Origin: an uncultured Opitutales bacterium
GTDB taxonomy: Bacteria > Verrucomicrobiota > Verrucomicrobiia > Opitutales > Intestinicryptomonadaceae
Assembly (NCBI GenBank): GCA_934613645.1
Contig: CAKTTC010000022.1
Span: 1 to 15,018 of the forward strand
DNA: 15,018 bases
Reading direction: 5' to 3'
Position numbers and translations under genes: made by a program. This document shows, piece after piece, positions 6,149 to 11,958 of this stretch. Numbering within the stretch: the stretch's first letter is position 1; every line of letters begins with the position of its first letter. Under the pieces are notes generated by a model, which saw nothing but the letters and a program-made list of their open reading frames with translations, was not told the DNA's origin and searched no databases.

Positions 6149-7342
6149 TTAAAGCAAGTCTTCGATTTGCTCCACTACGTTGTAGGGAGTGGCCTGTTGC
6201 CAGCCTCCTTGCTTTTTTCGGGGTGCTACTTGAAGGTTTTTCGCGGGTTGGTTTTTCGACGCCATAACCGCGGGCGCGGCGGGTTTGCGCTTTGCGGGCG
6301 GATTGAGCGCGGGCTGCTTTTTTGCGGCGGCAGTCTGCAGCTTTTTCATAACGGCCACGGTCTTCGAGCCGTAGCGCTTCAGCATCTGTTGGCCGATTAC
6401 AAAACTCAGAGCCGCCTCGCGGTAGCCCGCTATCGACTTCAACACGGGGAATTTCGTTATCGCCGTATTGACTTTCACCGACAGCTCGCTTGCGGGGTCT
6501 TTCAAGTCGGGGAACGCCGCCGTCAGCCTTTCGTCGAAAGCCCTGTTGCTTGCCAAGAACTGCTTCCTTGCGGGAATGTTCTTGCGTATTGCAATGTCGG
6601 CGTCGGCTTTCACCTTGCGGACTTCCGCCTTTGTGAACCTGTGTGTTTTGCCGTCGGCAAGCCGCACTTCAGCCAGATACTCGTTTCCGTCCTCGTCAAC
6701 CTGCGGCTCGGCGTTTTCGAGCGAAGACGCCCACTGGTAGGCGTCCCAAGCTTCGCGTTCAACCTTGGCAAGTTCGTTTTCGTCTCCGATGTTGCCGAAG
6801 GGCATTTGCGAATCCACGGGAATCACCTTTTCGGCAAGCAGCTGCTTTGCCTTTCCGTCAAGCTCCGCCGCCGACTTCTGCAACGCGGCAACCTTCGCCG
6901 AAAGACTGTCGCGCTCTGCGCGCGCGTCCTTGTATTTCTTGCGGAGCTTTGCCTGCGCGCGGTTGAAAATCGCCTGCTGCTCGGGCGTGAATCCGTCTAT
7001 CGCGTCTTCGTCCGAGTCGTCTTCGCCGTCGGAACCGTCCTCGTCTGCGTCGTCGTTTTGCCCGTCCGCGTCGGGCGGCAAATCGTCGTCGCCAAGGTCG
7101 GCGTCGTCCTGCTCTCCGTCGGCGTCTCCGCCTTCGGGATTACCTTCATCACCCCCTGTGCCTTCGTCGTCGAATTCGGCAGAGCCGCCTTCGTCAACCT
7201 GTGCATCGGGGCTGTCAACATCTCCTAAAAACGCCGAAATGTCGTCAACGACACTATCGGGAGTGGAAGTCGCGGGTTCGGGCGCGGAGATTACCTGCCC
7301 TTGCGGTGCCGCGTGCGCGTCTGTGTTGTTTTGATTTTCCAT
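6149..7342 (-). CDS. Scaffold-like capsid assembly protein
   Basis: The protein is 397 residues from the ATG at 7342 (MENQNNTDAHAAPQ). A 20-residue longer reading from 7402 begins with a basic, unlike segment and runs through an inverted repeat, so the shorter start is preferred, although neither has a strong ribosome site. Layout: an Asp/Glu/Gly-rich acidic stretch at about residues 40-116; a probable coiled coil at about 119-172 (NRAQAKLRKKYKDARAERD); a middle domain with DEDGNEYLAEVRL and KTHRFTKAEV; and a basic Lys/Pro/Ala-rich region before the C-terminus QATPYNVVEQIEDLL. Acidic N-terminus, coiled coil and basic C-terminal part, placed directly before the capsid gene, are the hallmarks of phage scaffolding proteins that template shell assembly and then leave. 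It is the first gene of the operon, and no portal or protease gene precedes it. Confidence 0.7.
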   Translation of the reverse strand: MENQNNTDAHAAPQGQVISAPEPATSTPDSVVDDISAFLGDVDSPDAQVDEGGSAEFDDEGTGGDEGNPEGGDADGEQDDADLGDDDLPPDADGQNDDADEDGSDGEDDSDEDAIDGFTPEQQAIFNRAQAKLRKKYKDARAERDSLSAKVAALQKSAAELDGKAKQLLAEKVIPVDSQMPFGNIGDENELAKVEREAWDAYQWASSLENAEPQVDEDGNEYLAEVRLADGKTHRFTKAEVRKVKADADIAIRKNIPARKQFLASNRAFDERLTAAFPDLKDPASELSVKVNTAITKFPVLKSIAGYREAALSFVIGQQMLKRYGSKTVAVMKKLQTAAAKKQPALNPPAKRKPAAPAVMASKNQPAKNLQVAPRKKQGGWQQATPYNVVEQIEDLL

Positions 7343-7380
7343 AGTTTTAAGCCATCGTTTTACCGAACGATTACGGGTTT

Positions 7381-7422
7381 CTTGATGATACCTTCCCACC
7401 ATACTAAAGGCGACTCATCAAG
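7381..7422. repeat. Inverted repeat in late-operon leader
   Basis: CTTGATGA (7381-7388) and TCATCAAG (7415-7422) are perfect 8-bp inverted arms. An inner CCTT/AAGG pairing lies inside the 26-base loop, and TTATTTTTTT follows on the plus strand. Read on plus it resembles a weak terminator. No plus-strand gene lies upstream to be terminated, so a leader RNA structure or protein-binding site of the minus-strand late operon is as likely. The scaffold gene starts 39 bases further along the minus strand. Confidence 0.4.
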
Positions 7423-7528
7423 TTATTTTTTTCCGATTCCGAAAATAACCCCATTCTTGACCCGAGTTGCATATCGTTTTTTGCGGAACAATTTGCCGTT
7501 CAATACACTTGCGTAAAATTTGAGATAC

Positions 7529-7563
7529 AAAAAACGCAACTTGCACGCGGGGCGCAAGTTGCG
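7529..7563 (-). terminator. Leader terminator upstream of the late operon
   Basis: CGCAACTTGC (7535-7544) and GCAAGTTGCG (7554-7563) form a perfect 10-bp stem around a 9-base loop. On the minus strand the stem is followed immediately by TTTTTT, the complement of six As at 7529-7534, then GTATCTC. This is a textbook intrinsic terminator for minus-strand transcription. It lies between a minus promoter and the scaffold gene, so it would stop late transcription unless overcome by antitermination. Confidence 0.8.
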
Positions 7564-7582
7564 AAAAGCTTGGTGAATTATT

Positions 7583-7638
7583 GCGAATATATCGCCTTTT
7601 TGGGAATATAAGGATTATTCGGTATTATTGGGAATATA
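7583..7638. repeat. Three spaced (G/C)GAATATA motifs at the late promoter
   Basis: GCGAATATA at 7583-7591, GGGAATATA at 7602-7610 and GGGAATATA at 7630-7638. They flank and overlap the -10 and start region of the minus-strand promoter, with spacings of 19 and 28 bases. They could be binding sites for a late regulator or activator. In an AT-rich stretch some similarity is expected by chance. Confidence 0.35.
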
Positions 7639-7651
7639 TAGAACCTGTCAA
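7624..7651 (-). promoter_or_regulatory. Minus-strand sigma70-type promoter for the late operon
   Basis: Read on the minus strand: TTGACA (complement of 7646-7651), a 16-base spacer, then AATAAT (complement of 7624-7629). The -35 box is a perfect consensus and the -10 box matches 5 of 6. Transcription would start near 7617, cross the hairpin terminator at 7563-7529, and reach the scaffold start at 7342 after about 275 bases. It is the best promoter visible for the minus-strand block. Confidence 0.65.
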
Positions 7652-7824
7652 AATCTCGGTTTTTCCATCAATAGGTTCGTATACCTTTTCGAGCACGCCG
7701 AAGTGTATTTGTCAAGCAAATCGCCCGAAAGCTGCTCCAGCCAATACACCCCTCCGCAGGCGTGGGCGCGGGTTTCCGCAGAACCGCAGTCTGGCTCCGA
7801 CGCCGCCCGCCGCACGTCGGCGCA

Positions 7825-7938
7825 CGTCCGCGTTGACCATTGTCCATACCCCGTTTGAGGGACAACCAGCGACGCAGAACCCGCGCTTGGCACTCTCCGC
7901 GCCCGCAGACAACGCCGCATTGCCCATATGTCCATACC
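7825..7938. repeat. Imperfect direct repeat pair
   Basis: TTGACCATTGTCCATACC (7833-7850) and TTGCCCATATGTCCATACC (7920-7938) differ by one substitution and one inserted base, with a further CCGC match upstream of each. The copies are about 87 bases apart in the GC-rich middle of the control region. They might be duplicated protein-binding sites, for example recombinase arm sites, or decayed sequence. Confidence 0.3.
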
Positions 7939-8029
7939 GCCCAGTGACGACCTCAGCGCGGCGGCGGGTTGAGTTGAACTCAGTTGATTCCCGCGCGTAA
8001 GTGCTTGATACACAACGACAGCAAAAACC

Positions 8030-8053
8030 TTGTAGCCAACTTTGTAGCCAACT
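8030..8053. repeat. Perfect 12-bp tandem duplication
   Basis: TTGTAGCCAACT occurs twice head to tail (8030-8041 and 8042-8053). Twelve bases is four codons, so it would keep an overlapping frame open, but no gene is called here. It could be a slippage duplication or a paired binding site. Confidence 0.6.
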
Positions 8054-8239
8054 TTTACCGCCCAACCCGCACGTTTTACCTCCGCCAAAACCTCCGTGGG
8101 AAAAAACTTTTTTGAACAGCATAATGCGTTTTTTGGGCGAAAACCGCCGAAACGGGCGGTATTGCCTCTCTCAAAAACAGCCTGTGTGTATAGTTTAAAC
8201 ATCTGTCGTAGGTCGAAAAAAAATATAAAACGCGCCCCC

Positions 8240-8446
8240 TCATTTTTGCCGACGACAACGCCGACGGCGCGAACCTCGGTTGCCCTCGCAGCCAGACTCG
8301 GCGGGCACGCGAACCGACTTTATCGCGCGGGCAATTTCGGCGCACGCTGCGGCCGTTTGTGTATTGCCTGCCGCAAGCTCGTTATTTGCTGTTTTTTTTA
8401 CAGCCGACAAAAAACGTGATTTTAAGGATTGTAGATAGCGTCGCAT
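8240..8446 (-). CDS. Possible small helical protein (doubtful)
   Basis: A 68-codon minus frame beginning MRRYLQSLKSRFLSAVKK and continuing with an Ala-rich helical stretch (TQTAAACAEIARAIKSVR). It ends in an Arg-rich tail that looks less protein-like. An ATG at 8446 is present, but no ribosome binding site precedes it; the upstream bases are AT-rich with ATTTAGA-type motifs. The N-terminal 50 residues are plausible protein. If real it would be a small, basic, helical phage protein read towards the late operon. It is reported so it is not lost, at low confidence. Confidence 0.25.
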   Translation of the reverse strand: MRRYLQSLKSRFLSAVKKTANNELAAGNTQTAAACAEIARAIKSVRVPAESGCEGNRGSRRRRCRRQK

Positions 8447-8549
8447 AATTATTTAGATGTTTAAATGCCGTTTAGTTTTATGATTATTTAGAAAGCTGAA
8501 TTGATTTTAATGTCAACAAAAAACTTGATTTTTGATGAATTATCTAAAT
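8447..8549. promoter_or_regulatory. Candidate operator cluster upstream of the repressor-like gene
   Basis: Three related sites lie in the AT-rich gap before the start at 8560: AATTATTTAGAT (8447-8458), GATTATTTAGAA (8482-8493) and the inverted AATTATCTAAAT (8538-8549). The shared core is ATTTAGA. The same core occurs twice, inverted, at 10759-10765 and 10794-10800 upstream of the early operon. This suggests sites for one regulator, most simply the helix-turn-helix protein encoded next door. I could not settle on a clear -35/-10 pair here. Confidence 0.4.
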
Positions 8550-8559
8550 CCTAATTAGT

Positions 8560-9036
8560 ATGAGTAATCTCCTATACACAGAATTTTTAGCCGTTTGCTT
8601 GCAAAACAAAACAAACCCGTCCGCGTGGGCAGTTGCGAACGGATTGTCAAACGGAACGCCTACGTATATAAAAAAGGGTGTCCGTCCGAAGCTTGAAACA
8701 GTGAAAAAAATGGCAGAGAGCTGGAACAGTAAAACCGCAAAAAAACGAATTTGTATTGCCTATTTAAAAGACGAAATCGAAAGGCTGGGGTTTGGGCTCG
8801 ACGAAATACAAGTCGGTGAAGGTTCGTCGCCCGCAGATTTATCGACATTGGACGACGACCTGAAAACGGTCCAGCGGTTTATGAATCAAAAACCTATCAG
8901 GGAGTCTATGCACAAGCTCGCTTTGATATTAAAAGTAGCCGAGCGCGAAGAGCCCGCCAATCTCATTGAGCAAGCGGAAAATTTGGCACTTATGCAGCGC
9001 GCGCGGCGCAAGAAAAAAAATACAAAAACCGCATAA
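8560..9036 (+). CDS. Helix-turn-helix repressor-like regulator
   Basis: A 158-residue protein. Residues 20-52 read as a lambda-Cro/CI (XRE)-type helix-turn-helix: SAWAVANGLSNGTPTYIKKG, then RPKLETVKKMAESW. This matches the scheme of helix, turn, recognition helix with a T-x-x-x-I-K-K-G step, and a following P-x-x-E-T helix. The rest is charged and helical, without an obvious peptidase (LexA-type) domain, and ends in a basic tail (RARRKKK). It stands at the junction of the early and late blocks, next to repeated ATTTAGA motifs, and has its own terminator: the setting of a phage lysogeny or early-gene regulator. No strong ribosome site precedes the ATG (TAATTAGT). The role is inferred from fold and context. 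Confidence 0.65.
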   Translation: MSNLLYTEFLAVCLQNKTNPSAWAVANGLSNGTPTYIKKGVRPKLETVKKMAESWNSKTAKKRICIAYLKDEIERLGFGLDEIQVGEGSSPADLSTLDDDLKTVQRFMNQKPIRESMHKLALILKVAEREEPANLIEQAENLALMQRARRKKKNTKTA

Positions 9037-9064
9037 AAAAATTACTTTTAACGCCGCGCAACAC

Positions 9065-9110
9065 GCCGCAAACCCAGTAAACAAAGGGCTTGCGGCTTTT
9101 TTGTATTTTT
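9065..9110 (+). terminator. Intrinsic terminator after the repressor-like gene
   Basis: GCCGCAAACCC (9065-9075) pairs with GGGCTTGCGGC (9086-9096) in an 11-bp stem with one mismatch and a 10-base loop. TTTTTTGTATTTTT follows. This is a strong plus-strand terminator 28 bases after the stop codon, and it separates this gene from the toxin-antitoxin unit. Confidence 0.85.
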
Positions 9111-9123
9111 CTTACAAAATCCC

Positions 9124-9154
9124 TTGACAAAATTACGGAAATCGTAATTGTAAA
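9124..9154 (+). promoter_or_regulatory. higBA promoter and palindromic operator
   Basis: A perfect -35 TTGACA (9124-9129) is followed by the exact inverted repeat AATTACG/CGTAATT (9131-9137 and 9143-9149, 5-base spacer). TGTAAA (9149-9154) is the best -10 at a long 19-base spacing. The palindrome fills the promoter spacer, as expected of an operator through which HigA or the HigBA complex represses its own operon. The predicted start of transcription is at or within a few bases of the higB ATG at 9160. Confidence 0.65.
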
Positions 9155-9159
9155 ACACG

Positions 9160-9447
9160 ATGATAATAAACTTTAAAGACAAAGACTCGGAAAAGGTATT
9201 TAACGGCGAACACGCCCGACGGATACCGACAGAGCTACAGCGGCGCGCTCAGATTAAGCTTACGTTGCTTGACGCGGCAAGCTGCCTTGAGGTGATGCGC
9301 GTTCCGCCGTCAAACCACCTTGAAAAACTAAAGGGCAACAGAAGCGACGAATGGAGCATCAGAATTAACGACCAATGGCGGATTACCTTTAAATACAATG
9401 CAGACAAAAAGAATTTTTACGATGTATCTATAGAAGACTACCACTAA
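9160..9447 (+). CDS. higB: HigB toxin (RelE/ParE superfamily mRNA interferase)
   Basis: A 95-residue protein of typical HigB length. The C-terminal half carries the family signature: L-x-G-N-R-S-D-E-W-S-I-R-I-N-D-Q-W-R-I-T-F, then Y-D-V-S-I-E-D-Y-H at the end. HigB toxins cut mRNA at the ribosome and are neutralised by HigA. The order toxin first, antitoxin second, is the usual HigBA order. The ATG at 9160 has no Shine-Dalgarno sequence (TAAAACACG before it) and lies at the predicted transcription start, so the toxin may be read from a leaderless message. Expression is presumably controlled by HigA at the upstream palindrome. In this prophage setting it probably acts as an addiction or anti-phage module. 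Confidence 0.88.
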   Translation: MIINFKDKDSEKVFNGEHARRIPTELQRRAQIKLTLLDAASCLEVMRVPPSNHLEKLKGNRSDEWSIRINDQWRITFKYNADKKNFYDVSIEDYH

Positions 9448-9469
9448 AAGTATTAACGAAAGGAATTTT

Positions 9470-9775
9470 ATGATTACGGAAAAACATATCGTAACCCCCG
9501 GTGAAGTGATTTTGGAAGAGTTTATCAAACCCCTTGGGCTTACCCAGAAAGAGGCGGCAAAGGGACTGGGCATACCGCAAAGCCGACTAAGCGAACTTGT
9601 AAACGGCAAACTGCGCATCAGCGCGGAATACGCCCTGCGCCTGTCCCTCTTTTTTGGAATGGACGAGCAGACGTGGCTCAATCTCCAGAATAACTACGAC
9701 CGCAAAGTTTTGGAGCAAACAAAAGCAAAAGCAATCCGTAGGCAAGTGCACCTTTACGAGCCCGCCTGCGCTTAA
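9470..9775 (+). CDS. higA: HigA antitoxin (XRE-type)
   Basis: A 101-residue protein of typical HigA length. It opens with the HigA-type motif TPGEVILEEFIKPLGLTQ. A helix-turn-helix follows (QKEAAKGLGIPQSRLSELVN), then GKLRISAEYALRLSLFFG and W-L-N-L-Q-N-x-Y-D, all characteristic of the HigA addiction-module family. AAAGGA lies 6 bases before the ATG, a much better ribosome site than the toxin has, which favours excess antitoxin. It binds and neutralises HigB and represses the operon. It begins 22 bases after higB ends and is followed by a strong terminator. Confidence 0.9.
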   Translation: MITEKHIVTPGEVILEEFIKPLGLTQKEAAKGLGIPQSRLSELVNGKLRISAEYALRLSLFFGMDEQTWLNLQNNYDRKVLEQTKAKAIRRQVHLYEPACA

Positions 9776-9823
9776 ATAAATTCGTCGAACATAGCAATAA
9801 TAGCGGCGCACAGCCAAACCCTT

Positions 9824-9859
9824 GGAGCTACTGGCAAATAATCCAGCAGCTCTTTTTTT
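9824..9859 (+). terminator. Intrinsic terminator after higBA
   Basis: GAGCT-a-CTGG (9825-9834) pairs with CCAG-c-AGCTC (9843-9852) around an 8-base loop, followed by seven Ts (9853-9859). It ends the higBA transcript about 50 bases after the higA stop. The rest of 9776-10001 holds only a weak TTG-start minus frame, judged doubtful. Confidence 0.85.
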
Positions 9860-10001
9860 GTCATATCAAACACGCACGGCTGCCGAAGCGCGGCTACAAA
9901 ATCAAATTCTGTCTGGACGGGATTTTCGCGGGTTCGTCGTCGGCTCACATTTGAGCTTTTACAAAAACAAAGCCGTAAACGCAACCCAAAACATTTTCTA
10001 A

Positions 10002-10712
10002 TCAACGAAACTGAAATTTTTGTGTATTAAAACCATTTTGAATATCGTGCCTAAATTTGAGAATCGAATAAATTTGGGCAATAAACAATCGGCGCGTGTC
10101 GTAGTTTAAAATACTTAGTTTAGGATAAAGTTTCCGTAATTGAGAATCTATTGTTTGCGATGCATACGTTGGAGTTGTTAAGATGCTGGCAACATTACCT
10201 TGTTTATCTAAAGTATCAATAACATTGTTGCTAATTTCAAAGAAATCCCAAACGGATATGTCTGTTTTTATATCAAGCGTAGAATTGTAAATATCGACAA
10301 TAGGCAACACTTCATTTGCATACCGATTCAACATCCAAGTATTTACAGCTACAAAACCTTTTGTTTTTTCGTTCAGCTTTTTGTAGGCAGGATATTTTTG
10401 TTCTAGGCGAAATTTCACGATTTCTGACTCGTTAATCCAATTTTGAGGAGACGTAATAATTGATGTGTTGGATATTTCTTTTGTTTGAGCAAAAGAACGT
10501 ATTATCTGAACAGACATCATACTTGCATCTGAATACGATATATCTTTTTTTGGAGAAAAGAAGAAGTATATAACGACGTATACCCCGAGAGCAAAAACGG
10601 CAATTTTAAGCAGGCAACCAATCAAGAATGTTGAAACAACAAGCACCCCAGCGGCACACCAAAAGAACGCTGAACGAATAAACTCTAATAAACTTTTCAT
10701 AAATTTGAACAT
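10002..10712 (-). CDS. AT-rich membrane protein, lone accessory gene
   Basis: A 236-residue protein. Residues 15-52 are almost wholly hydrophobic, broken by Lys36, so they form one long or two short membrane helices. About 185 polar residues follow, rich in Ile, Ser, Asn and Thr, probably facing one side of the membrane. There is no signal-peptidase site and no recognised domain. A second ATG is at residue 5; neither start has a strong ribosome site (GGAAT before the first). The gene is visibly more AT-rich than the capsid and recombinase genes and is read against all its neighbours, alone, between higBA and the early operon. That pattern is typical of a horizontally acquired prophage accessory gene (moron). 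A host-protection or exclusion role is possible but unproven. Confidence 0.75.
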   Translation of the reverse strand: MFKFMKSLLEFIRSAFFWCAAGVLVVSTFLIGCLLKIAVFALGVYVVIYFFFSPKKDISYSDASMMSVQIIRSFAQTKEISNTSIITSPQNWINESEIVKFRLEQKYPAYKKLNEKTKGFVAVNTWMLNRYANEVLPIVDIYNSTLDIKTDISVWDFFEISNNVIDTLDKQGNVASILTTPTYASQTIDSQLRKLYPKLSILNYDTRRLFIAQIYSILKFRHDIQNGFNTQKFQFR

Positions 10713-10822
10713 AATTCCATTTTTTTACGCATCAAGTTTTTTATTTTTTTGCTTGCAATCTAAATTTAGTTTAGTTTTCTGTTTATTTAGTTTTCTAAAT
10801 TGCAAACTCAAAAGGAGCACAA
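10713..10822. promoter_or_regulatory. Divergent AT-rich promoter region with repeats
   Basis: This is the gap between the divergent membrane-protein gene and the early operon. It holds TTTAGTTTTCT twice (10770-10780 and 10786-10796, 16 bases apart), two TCTAAAT sites (10759-10765 and 10794-10800), and TTGCAAT/ATTGCAA arms at 10754-10760 and 10799-10805. The TCTAAAT core is shared with the sites before the repressor-like gene. No clean sigma70 pair was found by eye. The early operon's first start has AAAGGAG at 10811-10817. Confidence 0.45.
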
Positions 10823-11242
10823 ATGGAATCAAAAACAGAACTCACAAGCCAAATCAAAACCTGCGCAGACTTGCGCGCTGCACTTGCCGATTATTACGGC
10901 ACAGAAAACTACTACGTCCTACCTTATGCCGACGATTGCTTTATAGCGCGCTTTGTTATGCGCTACACCGACGGCGTCCGTAAAATGGCACAGCTCACAG
11001 AGGGCTACTGGCTGCTCGACGCGCTGCAATCATTGATGCCGAAAATCAAATGCAACATCTACACGCGCGAATTTGCCCTTGTCAGACTCACCGTCGAAGA
11101 CACCCGCGGCACACTCGACATCTTGCCCGACTCCGACGCCGAGCCGAAGTTCCGCCAAATCATTCCGTTCACGGATTTCCCGTCGGGCACGTTTGAAATG
11201 TATATCGAAAACGGCGTTCTGCTGCTTCCGCGTGAACATTAA
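10823..11242 (+). CDS. DUF6876-type protein, unknown function
   Basis: A 139-residue protein with the layout of the DUF6876 family. It has YGTENYYVLPYADD near residue 25, then an R-Y-T-D-G-V-R-K-M-A step, EGYWLLDALQSL at about 60-71, and a C-terminal FTDFPSGTFEMYIENGVLLL followed by PREH. Such proteins are found on phages, plasmids and other mobile elements; their biochemical role is not known to me. AAAGGAG lies 6 bases before the ATG. It is the first gene of the rightward operon, so it is likely made early. Length matches the family as I know it. Confidence 0.75.
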   Translation: MESKTELTSQIKTCADLRAALADYYGTENYYVLPYADDCFIARFVMRYTDGVRKMAQLTEGYWLLDALQSLMPKIKCNIYTREFALVRLTVEDTRGTLDILPDSDAEPKFRQIIPFTDFPSGTFEMYIENGVLLLPREH

Positions 11243-11281
11243 ATTTTAACCTCAAAACAATCAAAACAAATAGAAATCATT

Positions 11282-11668
11282 ATGGGCAGAAGAAAAAAGA
11301 CTCCACAGTTTACCTGCCAGCAGGAATACCCTGTTGACGTAAAAATCGACATCGAAGCCACCACAAAAAAGTGGCTCTCCGAAAACAAACCCTACGGCGG
11401 CGACAACCCCGACCAGAAATCCGCGCTAATCCACAACGGCGCGGTATTGATGGCGGCAGACACCCCGCAGGAAGGCTGGACGTGGGACGCAATGCGCCGC
11501 ATCGAAAACTACCTCGATAGCGTGCCGCTCCCGCGCAAACGCCCAGACGACTACCGCCTCGAACGCGGCGTCTTTGAAATCCACGACGCCGCCGCGCGCC
11601 ACCGCAGCCTGCGCCACGTCTACTACGCGGGCGGCACTTGGCACGTTGAAACACTCGCTTTTATTTAG
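11282..11668 (+). CDS. Unknown early-operon protein
   Basis: A 128-residue protein beginning MGRRKKTPQFTCQQEYPVDV. The basic N-terminus is followed by a polar body with DIEATTKKWLSEN, an ALIHNGAVLMAADTP segment, and a His- and Tyr-rich end (RHVYYAGGTWHVETLAFI). There is no membrane helix or signal. No strong Shine-Dalgarno sequence precedes it (AATAGAAATCATT). Codon use is GC-rich, like the recombinase-like gene downstream. It lies 39 bases after the DUF6876-type gene and its stop overlaps the ribosome site of the next gene. No family was recognised. Confidence 0.6.
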   Translation: MGRRKKTPQFTCQQEYPVDVKIDIEATTKKWLSENKPYGGDNPDQKSALIHNGAVLMAADTPQEGWTWDAMRRIENYLDSVPLPRKRPDDYRLERGVFEIHDAAARHRSLRHVYYAGGTWHVETLAFI

Positions 11669-11676
11669 GAGGATTT

Positions 11677-11958
11677 ATGCGCACCGTAGACATTACAAAA
11701 GCCCTGAAAGAGGTTGCCGCGCGGAAAATTTCCGAGCGCGCAGTCCTGATTTTCGACCCCGAAGGCACGCTCACCGACGCCAAGCCGCTGTCGGGCCCCA
11801 ACGCTCGTGATTTTTGGTTTCGCGAATGCAAACGCCGCGCCCGCGCTTGGCCGACCGAGCAGGGCGCATACACGCTGCTTGAATTCGACCGCGGCTTTTT
11901 AGTCCACGCCGAACGGTTTTCGACGAAAGCCCCAAAACGCCCAGTTGCAACCTACTAA
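11677..11958 (+). CDS. Unknown small protein coupled to the recombinase gene
   Basis: A 93-residue basic protein (MRTVDITKALKEVAARKISE at the start; ECKRRARAWPTEQGAYTLLEF in the second half). A perfect AGGAGG at 11667-11672 overlaps the TAG of the preceding gene, which ties the two genes together. Its TAA abuts the ATG of the recombinase-like gene with no gap, so the three are translationally coupled. The sequence D-P-E-G-T-L-T-D recalls the D-x-x-G-T-L-x-D loop of HAD phosphatases, but its first Asp is one residue out of register and the rest of that fold is absent. The resemblance is not used for a call. Confidence 0.6.
   Translation: MRTVDITKALKEVAARKISERAVLIFDPEGTLTDAKPLSGPNARDFWFRECKRRARAWPTEQGAYTLLEFDRGFLVHAERFSTKAPKRPVATY

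Larger units (their letters stand above)
7343..8559. other. Control region without a convincing gene
   Basis: About 1.2 kb between the divergently read late and early blocks. The left third holds the late-operon leader, a hairpin terminator and a promoter on the minus strand. The middle (about 7740-8060) is GC-rich and open in several minus frames, including one of 184 codons. Those frames are rich in Arg and Cys, lack ribosome sites and overlap one another, so I do not call them. It contains a 12-bp tandem duplication, an imperfect direct repeat and the odd palindrome TGAGTTGAACTCA at 7970-7982. The right end (8440-8559) is AT-rich with repeated ATTTAGA motifs. No tRNA was seen. The middle part could be a non-coding RNA, a decayed element or an attachment region; the sequence alone does not decide. 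Confidence 0.6.

Noticed and set aside
7343..7402. N-terminal extension of the scaffold-like protein to an ATG at 7402
   Set aside because: The extra 20 residues are basic and unlike the acidic protein that follows, and the stretch carries an inverted repeat of leader type.
7970..7982. TGAGTTGAACTCA as part of a tRNA T-arm
   Set aside because: The stem and loop sizes do not fit a tRNA, and no acceptor, D or anticodon arms are present nearby.
7648..8202. A 184-codon minus-strand frame, and an overlapping 136-codon frame at 7712-8122
   Set aside because: No ribosome binding site, Arg/Cys/Gly-rich composition, two long frames open over the same GC-rich stretch, and the end runs into the late promoter. 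Not protein-like by eye.
8387..8403. GCTGT/ACAGC inverted repeat around a T-run
   Set aside because: The Ts form the loop rather than following the stem, so it is not a terminator; probably chance in an AT-rich stretch.
9772..10005. A 77-codon minus-strand frame with a TTG start overlapping the stop of the membrane-protein gene; its MTKKELLDYLPVAPR part recalls an excisionase-type helix-turn-helix
   Set aside because: No ATG start or ribosome site for the full frame, a Cys/Arg-rich N-terminus, overlap with the strong higBA terminator, and the motif ends too soon to form a domain. Could be a remnant.
11750..11780. HAD-phosphatase-like D-P-E-G-T-L-T-D in the 93-residue protein
   Set aside because: The nucleophile Asp is not in register with the D-x-D-x-T motif and no other HAD motifs follow.
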